Source: an uncultured Rhodanobacter sp.
Lineage (GTDB): Bacteria > Pseudomonadota > Gammaproteobacteria > Xanthomonadales > Rhodanobacteraceae
Direction: 5' to 3'
DNA length: 5,151 bases
NCBI GenBank assembly: GCA_937906285.1
Contig: CALCWL010000348.1
Coordinates: 1-5,151 of the forward strand
The notes under the pieces were generated by a model. That model made no database searches, was not told the DNA's origin, and saw only the letters and a program-made list of their open reading frames with translations. Below, piece by piece: positions 1-5,151 of the stretch. Both the position numbers and the translations under genes were made by a program. Position 1 is the first letter of the stretch. Each line of letters begins with the position of its first letter.

Positions 1-1
1 C

Positions 2-676
2 GTGGCGCTGCAGAACCTCGACGTCACCTTCGCCATCGACCGCGCCGGCGTGGTCGGTCCGGACGGCGCCACCCACTCGGGCAGCTTCGACCTGAGCTAC
101 CTGCGCTGCCTGCCGAACATGGTGATCATGGCGCCGGCCGACGAAAACGAGTGCCGCATGATGCTCTCCACCGGCTTCCAGCACGCCGGCCCGGCCGCCA
201 TCCGTTACCCGCGCGGCACCGGGCCGGGCGTGGTGATCCATCCGGAACTGGATACCCTGCCGATCGGCAAGGCCGAGCTGCGCCGGCGCGGCCATGGCCT
301 GGCCCTGCTGAGCTTCGGCGCGATGCTGGCACCCGCCGCCGCGATCGCCGCCGAGTTCGACGCCACCCTGGTCAACATGCGCTTCGTGAAGCCGCTGGAC
401 GAGGCGCTGCTGGTGGAACTGGCGAAGACCCATGATGGCTTCGTCACCCTGGAAGACAACGCGGTCGCCGGCGGCGCCGGCTCCGCCGTGGCCGAATGCC
501 TCGCCGCGCACGGCATCGTGCTGCCGATCCTGCACCTGGGCCTGCCGGACGTCTATCTGGAACACGGCAGCCGCGAGGAAGTGCTGGGCATGGCCGGACT
601 GGACCTGCCGAGCATCCGCCACGCGATCCGTGCGCGCTTCCCGCAGGCGGGAACCTTGAGCCAGGCCAGCGCCTGA
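2..676 (+). CDS. dxs: 1-deoxy-D-xylulose-5-phosphate synthase, C-terminal part (5' end outside window)
   Basis: This is the last 224 residues of DXS, the thiamine-diphosphate enzyme that condenses pyruvate and glyceraldehyde 3-phosphate into DXP, the first step of the MEP pathway to isoprenoids. The GTG at position 2 is an internal valine, because the reading starts in mid-domain; the full family protein is about 620-640 residues. Visible family landmarks are FAIDRAGVVGPDG at about residues 10-22 and THSG at 24-27. These hold the Arg, Asp and His that correspond to the substrate- and cofactor-pocket residues of E. coli DXS. SYLRCLPNMVIMAPADENE follows at 32-50, RYPRG at 68-72, then the transketolase C-terminal domain with MRFVKPLDEAL at 126-136, and GLPD near 180. 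The match to E. coli DXS is nearly collinear to the end, so the 3' end is intact. A hairpin begins one base after the stop. It acts in the cytosol and is an ordinary housekeeping gene at high GC. Identification is secure. Confidence 0.97.
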   Translation: MALQNLDVTFAIDRAGVVGPDGATHSGSFDLSYLRCLPNMVIMAPADENECRMMLSTGFQHAGPAAIRYPRGTGPGVVIHPELDTLPIGKAELRRRGHGLALLSFGAMLAPAAAIAAEFDATLVNMRFVKPLDEALLVELAKTHDGFVTLEDNAVAGGAGSAVAECLAAHGIVLPILHLGLPDVYLEHGSREEVLGMAGLDLPSIRHAIRARFPQAGTLSQASA

Positions 677-698
677 GCCCGTCGCCAGGCCGACGGGC
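677..698 (+). terminator. Hairpin directly after dxs, probable terminator
   Basis: A perfect 8-bp inverted repeat, GCCCGTCG (677-684) and CGACGGGC (691-698), encloses a 6-base loop. It starts on the base after the dxs stop codon. Position and GC-rich stem suit a transcription terminator or mRNA 3'-end stabiliser. No T tract follows, so classical Rho-independent termination is not demonstrated. The right arm can also pair with a downstream segment (693-699 with 707-713). Confidence 0.5.
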
Positions 699-857
699 AC
701 ACCGACTGCCCGTGCGGCCACGCTCCCATCGACGCGGCAGCGGCAAACGCGGAATGGCGAACGCGCCATCGACCTACAGCATTTCCGTGAACAGCGGCGG
801 AGTATCTGCCAACGCCGCCGGGTTATCTTGCAGCCCTGGCACGGGAATCATGCGCAC

Positions 858-863
858 AGGGAG
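858..863 (+). promoter_or_regulatory. Ribosome binding site that selects the toxin start
   Basis: AGGGAG ends 5 bases before the ATG at 869, a suitable Shine-Dalgarno spacing. The in-frame GTG at 863 overlaps this motif and so cannot use it. The ATG at 878 lies 14 bases away, which is too far. The motif therefore favours 869 as the start. Confidence 0.6.
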
Positions 864-868
864 TGGCA

Positions 869-2170
869 ATGGTGTCGATGGGCGGGATGCTCGATCCGTG
901 GCAGCAGCTGGAACGCTGGGCCGACCGGCATACCGTCGGCATCCGCGGCAAGGCAAGGCTGGTCTCGGCGCGCGCTGACAGCGTGCGGCAAGCCATCAGG
1001 CTTTCCGAGGGCCTGGCGGTCTACTGGATCCTGCGCGACTTCCGCGACCTGAATCTCCAGGGTGTCGTGAACGACATCGTCGAAGTGCTGCGCCAGTGCC
1101 TCATCGTCATGCTGACCACCACCGGCGGCGGCGCCCTGATCGGCGGCATCGCCGGGGGTATCGGTGGCGTCGGGGCCGGCGCGGTGCCCGGTGTCGTCAT
1201 CGGCGCCGGCGCTGGCGCCCAGGTCGGCGAGTGGATACTGATCGCCATGGGCCTGAAGGCGCTGGCCGAGTACGTCGTCAACGACATGCCCGGGATCACC
1301 CGCGACTACTGGGCCGGCATTCATCAGGCCTGGCAAGCCGCCACCGCACCGCCGCTGCCGCAACAACCGGTCCGCATCGACCAGCTCGCCCTCCACCACG
1401 CCGCCGAGAAGATCGCCCGCGCCCACGTCGCCGTATTCGTCCTCCTGCTGATGGGCATCGTCGCCTACCTGGCCAAAGGCCGCGGCAGCATGGCCGAACT
1501 GGCCGAAAGCGTGCGCGGCAGCAAGGTCGGGCCGAGGTTCGCGGAGTGGATGGTGAGGAACGAAGGTAAGCTCAGGGCGGAGCCTAGACTTCGAGTTCGC
1601 AAAGAGACAGAAACAGAGGCACTCGGCTCGGGCGTGTCGAACAACGCACGAACCGCATCGAGATCAGCGCGACGCGACACTACAAAACCAGACGAAAATC
1701 CGCAAATTGCAACACAGGGGAACAAAAAAACATCGACCAAAAGCACCAAGTTCGGTGATGTACCGGAGGAAATCCACACTTCCAGCGGAGCAGTCATCAG
1801 GCCGACCGATGGCAAAACAACCACGATATTGGGAAGCTATTCATCAGACATGGACAACATCATCAATGGTGAATTGACATATCCCAAGACAACGAACTTT
1901 GGCACCAAACCCGGTGGATACAACGTACTGAATGTTCCCGACGGCATGTTCAAGAGCCGAACACCAAGACAGTTCTGGACTGACGTCAACAAACCATTCC
2001 TGGATGCCGCAATCCAACGAGGCGATCCGATCTACCTAGCCACCAAGCCAAGTGCAGATGTTTTGCTGAGATCCGACGGAAGTCTCACTGGCTTCGGTCG
2101 GGAAATAAAATACCTGACCAGCAGCGGCTATCATTACAACCCATCAACTGGATTGATGACTAAACCTTGA
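869..2170 (+). CDS. Polymorphic toxin, Tre1-like/DUF6861-type delivery domain with C-terminal toxin module (putative type VI secretion effector)
   Basis: A 433-residue modular protein. Residues 1-80 are mainly helical and charged. Residues 82-122 form a glycine-rich hydrophobic stretch (GGGALIGGIAGGIGGVGAG onwards). A second membrane segment lies at about 187-201 (VAVFVLLLMGIVAYL). The delivery part closes with FAEWMVRNEGKLRAEPRLRV at about 224-243. From memory this architecture matches the N-terminal domain of Tre1-like effectors (DUF6861), exported through type VI secretion. Residues 246-294 are a polar low-complexity linker rich in Thr, Ser, Lys and Asn. Residues 316-433 are a compact module beginning ILGSYSSDM, then LTYPKTTNFG, LNVPD, FWTDVNKPFLD, YLATKP and LTGFGREIKYL; it resembles C-terminal toxins of CdiA/Rhs proteins. 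Conserved-looking polar residues include D327, K340, D358, K376, D386, E412 and H422; none is proven catalytic. No signal peptide is evident. GC falls from about residue 233 on, which suggests toxin-end replacement. The next gene, 9 bases downstream, is the likely antidote. The toxin role is inferred and the biochemical activity is unknown. Confidence 0.78.
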   Translation: MVSMGGMLDPWQQLERWADRHTVGIRGKARLVSARADSVRQAIRLSEGLAVYWILRDFRDLNLQGVVNDIVEVLRQCLIVMLTTTGGGALIGGIAGGIGGVGAGAVPGVVIGAGAGAQVGEWILIAMGLKALAEYVVNDMPGITRDYWAGIHQAWQAATAPPLPQQPVRIDQLALHHAAEKIARAHVAVFVLLLMGIVAYLAKGRGSMAELAESVRGSKVGPRFAEWMVRNEGKLRAEPRLRVRKETETEALGSGVSNNARTASRSARRDTTKPDENPQIATQGNKKTSTKSTKFGDVPEEIHTSSGAVIRPTDGKTTTILGSYSSDMDNIINGELTYPKTTNFGTKPGGYNVLNVPDGMFKSRTPRQFWTDVNKPFLDAAIQRGDPIYLATKPSADVLLRSDGSLTGFGREIKYLTSSGYHYNPSTGLMTKP

Positions 2171-2172
2171 GG
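2168..2172 (+). promoter_or_regulatory. Ribosome binding site of the immunity gene, overlapping the toxin stop
   Basis: TGAGG contains the toxin stop codon (TGA, 2168-2170) and lies 7 bases before the GTG at 2180. Stop and binding site share bases, so translation of the immunity gene is probably coupled to that of the toxin. It supports the GTG start, since the first in-frame ATG is about 67 codons further in. Confidence 0.55.
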
Positions 2173-2179
2173 CAATCAA

Positions 2180-2641
2180 GTGATAGAACCATACGGAGAA
2201 GTCATCAAGGCCGTCCTTCGCGATTTTGCGAGTCTGAAGCTTGCCATCGAGAGCGACAGCGACTGCCAAACAACGCTATCGGGCCAGACGTACTCTTTGA
2301 CGATATCAACCGAAAAAAGCTATCAGCCGTCAATACTCGCCTATCTGAGCCGCAACGGCCAAAAATTCGAAATCGGGATGTCTGCAAGAATCTTGGCTGC
2401 GAGAAAATTCGAAGCCGACATGAGTGAGCTCGCAGCGATCAAGGACAAGTACCACCTCGACACCGGTGGCGGCAACGCATCCATCAAGTCCAGCGGGATA
2501 TACATCTACATCAAGGTGGCCATACGGCAAATCTTTGAGTTCGTTTCAGAATATGCGCAAGAAATAAGCTCCAACAACGAGCCATTTTATGCCAAGTACC
2601 TGTCCGGGGAACGCAAATTCATGAGCGACCTTGGACTTTAA
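2180..2641 (+). CDS. Putative cognate immunity protein (family not recognised)
   Basis: A 153-residue protein without signal peptide or membrane segment, so it should be cytosolic. I do not recognise its family. An N-terminal helix-like stretch (residues 1-24) is followed by alternating polar strands (LSGQTYSLTIST near 33-44, SILAYLSRNGQKFEIGM near 51-67), then a long charged helix with a KDKYHLDTGGGN turn (about 88-99). An aromatic amphipathic segment (IYIYIKVAIRQIFEFVSEYA) lies near 106-125. Its role is inferred from position: same strand, 9 bases after a polymorphic toxin, a shared stop/binding site, and a similarly reduced GC (29 of 60 bases in 2281-2340). Toxin-immunity pairs usually travel together, which fits the shared composition. 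It uses GTG as start. A cytosolic antidote implies that the toxin acts in the cytoplasm. A different function cannot be excluded from sequence alone. Confidence 0.7.
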   Translation: MIEPYGEVIKAVLRDFASLKLAIESDSDCQTTLSGQTYSLTISTEKSYQPSILAYLSRNGQKFEIGMSARILAARKFEADMSELAAIKDKYHLDTGGGNASIKSSGIYIYIKVAIRQIFEFVSEYAQEISSNNEPFYAKYLSGERKFMSDLGL

Positions 2642-2828
2642 ACCCGGTGGTCAGACGGAAGTCATCGACCGCGACGTCGAAGTCTTGAGACCTACCGCAG
2701 CGACAATTATCGGTACATGGTCCATCCCCGGATGGACCATCGCCGCAGAAAGCAAGGACGTTCAGACGTTGGCAGCACAAGGAAGCGCCTTCGGCCTCAT
2801 CGAGGGTGGCAATGACCGGGCGCAGTGA
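2625..2828 (+). pseudogene. Probable 3' remnant of a displaced toxin gene
   Basis: The frame opens after a stop at 2622-2624 and runs to the TGA at 2826-2828. It contains no ATG; only a TTG at 2631, inside the immunity gene, could start it. It reads FKPGGQTEVIDRDVEVLRP, then IIGTWSIPGWTIAAES and an ordinary C-terminus. This has the look of a folded protein end rather than random sequence: a beta-strand/turn pattern with two tryptophans and two Gly-Trp/Pro-Gly turns. Its stop lies 17 bases inside the next gene (start 2812), the usual overlap of a toxin with its own immunity gene. The reading is therefore that it is the tail of a former toxin, left behind with its antidote when a new toxin-immunity pair was inserted upstream. 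The alternative is a short expressed protein from the TTG, which I consider less likely. I cannot confirm a toxin family from memory. Confidence 0.5.
2802..2806 (+). promoter_or_regulatory. Ribosome binding site of the Tsi6-like gene
   Basis: GAGGG lies 5 bases before the ATG at 2812 and decides that start over the in-frame GTG at 2806, which it overlaps. It lies inside the reading frame of the upstream toxin remnant, as expected for a once-coupled toxin/immunity pair. Confidence 0.55.
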
Positions 2829-3087
2829 AGCCATCAATTCCATCAGGAAAGCATTGGCGATGCTTGACGAGCGTATGCAACGGAACGCCGGTTACGGGGT
2901 TTACATTCACGCCAAAGAACAACTTGGCCGGATGCTGGTGGAGTTAGGCCATCCTTATCTTGCACCCACCCCAAAGCGTGACTGGGTCGATATTGGCCTC
3001 ATGGCAGCAAAGGAACTGGAAGCGCACGATATCGAGTTGGCTTGTGCACTGATAGATGCCGACTACGACTTCAAGCACACACGCTGA
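2812..3087 (+). CDS. Tsi6 family immunity protein (apparently orphan)
   Basis: A 91-residue, almost entirely helical cytosolic protein. It aligns without large gaps to my recollection of P. aeruginosa Tsi6 (about 94 residues). Shared positions include I..I.KALAML.ER near residues 7-20, GY.V...AKEQL near 26-38, and, after a proline-containing loop (about 48-55), G..A.KEL...D.EL..AL.DA.Y near 62-85. Tsi6 binds and blocks the toxin domain of Tse6, a type VI effector that destroys NAD+ and NADP+. Here no complete Tse6-like toxin precedes it; only the remnant frame at 2625-2828 does, and the two overlap by 17 bases. It therefore looks like a retained orphan immunity gene giving protection against kin that carry the older toxin. 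GC is intermediate (34 of 60 in 2881-2940). It ends 36 bases before the convergent prmC stop. The family call rests on remembered sequence and is fairly firm; the target toxin is inferred. Confidence 0.78.
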   Translation: MTGRSEAINSIRKALAMLDERMQRNAGYGVYIHAKEQLGRMLVELGHPYLAPTPKRDWVDIGLMAAKELEAHDIELACALIDADYDFKHTR

Positions 3088-3123
3088 GAGAGCGGGTTCC
3101 CGCGGCAATGATCCGGCCGACCC

Positions 3124-3945
3124 TCAGACTCGCCCGCCACTCACCCGATCGCGCAACTCCAGATCCTGCGCGGTAAACACCTCGGCGTAGCCCGCTTCGG
3201 TGAGCAGCGCGCGGGCCGCTGGGCCCTGGTTCCAGCCGTGCTCGAACAGCAGCCAGCCATCAGGGTGCAGATGGGCACGGGCGTCGCGCACGATGTGGCG
3301 GATGGCGTCGAGGCCGTCGGGGCCGGAGGCGAGCGCCGCGGGTGGCTCGAAGCGCAGGTCGCCTTGCGTGAGGTGCGGGTCGGCGGCCTCGATGTACGGG
3401 GGGTTGGAAACGATCAGGTCGAAGTGCTGGCCAGCCAGCGGAGCCAGCCAGTCGCCATGTGCGAAGACCACGTTGCCGAGCCCCAGGTGTTGCGCATTGC
3501 GCTGGGCGACGGCGAGCGCGGCGGCGCTGGCGTCGGTGGCGACCACCCGGGCGCGTGGGCGCTCGCGCGCAATCGCGAGCGCGATCGCGCCGCTGCCGGT
3601 GCCGAGGTCGGCCACGCTGCAGGCAGCGACGAGCGGCAGGCGCTGCAGCGCCAGTTCCACCAACAGCTCGGTTTCCGGGCGCGGGATCAGCGTCGCCGGA
3701 GTGACCTCCAGGTCCAGGGTCCAGAAGCCGCGGTGGCCGACGAGGTAGGCCACCGGCTCGCCTGCTTCGCGGCGGGCCAGCAATTGCTGATAAGACGTCT
3801 GGACGTCCATTTCAAGCGGATCGTCGGCGTGCGCGAACAGCCAGCTTCGCGGCTGCCGCAGCACGTGCAGCAGCAGCAGTTCGGCCTCGGCGCGTTCGCC
3901 CAGCCGTTGCGTCGCCGCCGCCAGCGCCTCGCGCACGTCAGGCAT
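3124..3945 (-). CDS. prmC: Peptide chain release factor N5-glutamine methyltransferase
   Basis: This 273-residue protein methylates the glutamine of the GGQ motif in release factors RF1 and RF2, using S-adenosylmethionine, which raises termination efficiency. The N-terminal helical release-factor-binding domain spans about residues 1-75 and the connecting hairpin carries LIPRPETELLVE (86-97). The Rossmann methyltransferase fold shows motif I VADLGTGSGAIALA at 111-124, an acidic ribose-binding position in VVATDAS (134-140) and the catalytic NPPY at 181-184, which contacts the substrate glutamine. The end LELRDRVSGGRV is typical of the family, and the length is normal. The start ATG lies inside the end of the upstream gene (8-bp overlap, 3938-3945), so the two are probably translationally coupled. 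It is cytosolic, with high GC (47 of 60 in 3301-3360) like the chromosome backbone. Identification is secure. Confidence 0.96.
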   Translation of the reverse strand: MPDVREALAAATQRLGERAEAELLLLHVLRQPRSWLFAHADDPLEMDVQTSYQQLLARREAGEPVAYLVGHRGFWTLDLEVTPATLIPRPETELLVELALQRLPLVAACSVADLGTGSGAIALAIARERPRARVVATDASAAALAVAQRNAQHLGLGNVVFAHGDWLAPLAGQHFDLIVSNPPYIEAADPHLTQGDLRFEPPAALASGPDGLDAIRHIVRDARAHLHPDGWLLFEHGWNQGPAARALLTEAGYAEVFTAQDLELRDRVSGGRV

Positions 3946-5151
3946 TGCGCCCCGGCCCGCTCGCCGAAGGCGGCAGTTGCGGCGGCACCACGCCCGGCTT
4001 CGGCTCGCGCTTGCGCCAGTAGCCGCCGTGCGTCCACGCGTCGAAGGCCCAGCGCAGCCAGCCGATCAGCGCATTGGCCAGCCACAGCGCCCACGCCAGC
4101 ATGGCGAGCTTGTAGATCCACAGCGGCAGGCTGAACGCACCGGCGAGCGGCAAGGCTCCGTTGCTGCGATCGGCGAACCAGTGCAGGTTCGACGCCGACG
4201 AACCGTTGCCGGCCACGTGCATGTCCGGCAGCCCCAGCAGGCCCTGCGGCACGGCACCGATCAGCACGCACAGCGCAAGCACGGTCAACGCCGCCAGGCC
4301 GAGTTGCAACAGGTTGAAGCGCAGGCGCTCGACCTGCTCCGGCGCCCGCATCCGCGCGCGCAGGCCCAGCGCGATCAGCCACACCACCACCAGCGCGAAC
4401 GCACTCCAGGCGAAGGCGGAGAAGCCCAGCCCCAGCAGTACCCAGTGGCGCAGTCGCAGCGGCGTCGGCGCGTAACGCGCCAGCAGCCAGGCCGCGATCA
4501 ACAGCACCAACACCTGCGACCAGTACAGCACGGCCGGCCCGTCGGTCGGACCCCAGGTCCACAATACCCAGCGGTCCTGCGGCAGTTGCAGGTTCAGGCC
4601 GATGTTGGCCGCCGGCGCATGCAGGTCCAGCGCCGGCGTGCGCACGCGCGCGGCCACGCCCAGCGGTTCGCGCAGGTGCACGGCGTAGTCGTGCGCGCCG
4701 GGCAGCAGCGGCAGACTCAGCTTGCCGTCGCGCACCGCCAGGTTGATCGGCTGGTTGTCGCGCCGGGCATCGAGCAACTCGCTGCCGGGTGGCAAGTCGA
4801 TGGCGTGCTCGCCGCCGCGGGTGCTGCGCACGTGCAGGTCCAGCTGCAGCTCGCTGGCGCGTTCTCCCGTACGGACGGTCAACTGCGCGCCGTCGATGGC
4901 GAGGCTGTCGCCGGCCACGGCCACCGGCTGCGTGATCGCCAGCTGCAGCGTCTCGCCCGGCAGCGGATCGAACCGCAGGCCGTCATCGCTGGCGCTGGTC
5001 GGCACGCCTTCGGCATCCACGTGCCACATCGGCGCCGCGCCCACTTCCCACACCTCGGCGCGCTCGCCCAGCGGCGGTGCTTCCAGGGTGATCTTCGCGG
5101 AGCGATCGAGCTGGCTGCTCCAGCTCACCATCGATTCGCCGGCCTTGAAGG
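3938..5151 (-). CDS. C-terminal part of a large membrane protein (5' end outside window)
   Basis: The frame is open through the right edge: codons reading FKAGES precede the Met at 5131, and the family-like sequence SMVSWSSQLDRSAKITLEAPP runs across it. The true start is therefore outside, and 5131 should not be taken as the start. Counting from that Met, residues 1-195 are beta-rich and probably extracytoplasmic, with repeated strand patterns and a PLLPGAHDYAVHLREP segment. Hydrophobic membrane segments lie at about 200-220, 229-258 (long, perhaps two), 274-293 and 335-357. Between the last two is a loop containing LPDMHVAGNGSSASNLHWF. The C-terminus is short, basic and proline-rich, and probably cytoplasmic. 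I do not recognise a named family; it resembles uncharacterised inner-membrane proteins next to prmC in related bacteria. It overlaps prmC by 8 bp and forms an operon with it. A role in release-factor methylation is not implied. Confidence 0.8.
   Translation of the reverse strand, partial: FKAGESMVSWSSQLDRSAKITLEAPPLGERAEVWEVGAAPMWHVDAEGVPTSASDDGLRFDPLPGETLQLAITQPVAVAGDSLAIDGAQLTVRTGERASELQLDLHVRSTRGGEHAIDLPPGSELLDARRDNQPINLAVRDGKLSLPLLPGAHDYAVHLREPLGVAARVRTPALDLHAPAANIGLNLQLPQDRWVLWTWGPTDGPAVLYWSQVLVLLIAAWLLARYAPTPLRLRHWVLLGLGFSAFAWSAFALVVVWLIALGLRARMRAPEQVERLRFNLLQLGLAALTVLALCVLIGAVPQGLLGLPDMHVAGNGSSASNLHWFADRSNGALPLAGAFSLPLWIYKLAMLAWALWLANALIGWLRWAFDAWTHGGYWRKREPKPGVVPPQLPPSASGPGRNA

Noticed and set aside
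823..829. Possible -10 box (TATCTT) before the toxin gene
   Set aside because: Only four of six consensus bases match, and there is no recognisable -35 at about 17 bases upstream.
837..853. Sigma-54-like element (TGGCACG) upstream of the toxin gene
   Set aside because: The -24 part is perfect, but the following GC is 12 rather than 10 bases after the GG. A start from it would also fall almost on the start codon, leaving no room for the binding site.
496..978. 160-codon plus-strand frame spanning the end of dxs and the toxin start
   Set aside because: Arg/Pro/Gly-rich composition typical of a shifted frame in GC-rich DNA; it overlaps two supported genes.
2167..2427. 86-codon frame overlapping the start of the immunity gene
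   Set aside because: It starts on the toxin stop, lacks its own binding site, and has an Arg/Ser-rich composition; the GTG frame at 2180 is better supported.
863..2814. Shared 9-mer GTGGCAATG at the toxin start (863-871) and Tsi6-like start (2806-2814)
   Set aside because: Short and built around ordinary translation-start sequence; chance is sufficient.
3092..3103. Small inverted repeat GCGG/CCGC between the Tsi6-like gene and prmC
   Set aside because: The stem is 4-5 bp with a 2-4 base loop and no T tract; such stems are common at this GC.
3238..4134. 298-codon plus-strand frame opposite prmC
   Set aside because: It is the antisense of a secure prmC gene, with low-complexity Arg/Ala content and no family features.
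3687..4562. 291-codon minus-strand frame overlapping prmC and the membrane protein
   Set aside because: Shifted-frame shadow rich in Ala, Gly and Arg; the membrane protein frame there has clear hydrophobic segments and coding character.

Overview
The window comes from a GC-rich gammaproteobacterium. The Dxs and PrmC sequences, their close spacing and the very high GC of the flanks fit the Lysobacterales (Xanthomonas/Rhodanobacter/Dyella type), but the genus cannot be fixed from this sequence alone. The two ends are housekeeping DNA. The left edge is the C-terminal third of dxs (isoprenoid precursor synthesis, cut by the window start). The right part, on the minus strand, is a large unrecognised membrane protein (cut by the window end) whose stop overlaps the start of prmC (release-factor glutamine methyltransferase) by 8 bp.

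Between the 3' ends of dxs and prmC lies about 2.4 kb of accessory DNA, read entirely on the plus strand, that has the layout of a polymorphic toxin/immunity island. Its first gene (869-2170) encodes a 433-residue modular toxin. The N-terminal half carries a glycine-rich hydrophobic segment, a second membrane segment and an FAEW/RNEGKL-type ending, and it resembles the delivery domain of Tre1-like type VI secretion effectors (DUF6861). A polar linker follows, and then a C-terminal domain of about 115 residues that is the likely toxin. It resembles C-terminal modules of CdiA/Rhs-type toxins, but its activity cannot be assigned here. Base composition drops sharply inside this gene, from 78% GC in a hand-counted 60-base block of the delivery part to 40% in one of the linker, as expected if the toxin end was swapped in.

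The next gene (2180-2641), 9 bases after the toxin stop, is the presumed cognate immunity gene. Behind it sits what looks like the scar of an older toxin: an open frame of about 65 codons without a good start (2625-2828). Its stop overlaps the start of a third gene (2812-3087), a 91-residue protein of the Tsi6 immunity family. Tsi6 neutralises the Tse6 NAD(P)+ glycohydrolase in Pseudomonas aeruginosa, so this looks like a retained orphan immunity gene with the tail of its lost toxin still attached.

The genes would work as follows: the 433-residue protein intoxicates neighbouring cells, the 153-residue protein protects the producer and its siblings, and the Tsi6-like protein protects against relatives that still carry the older toxin. 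No VgrG, Hcp, PAAR or chaperone gene is present, so the secretion apparatus must be encoded elsewhere. The 192-base gap after dxs holds a strong hairpin, probably a terminator, and no clear promoter.
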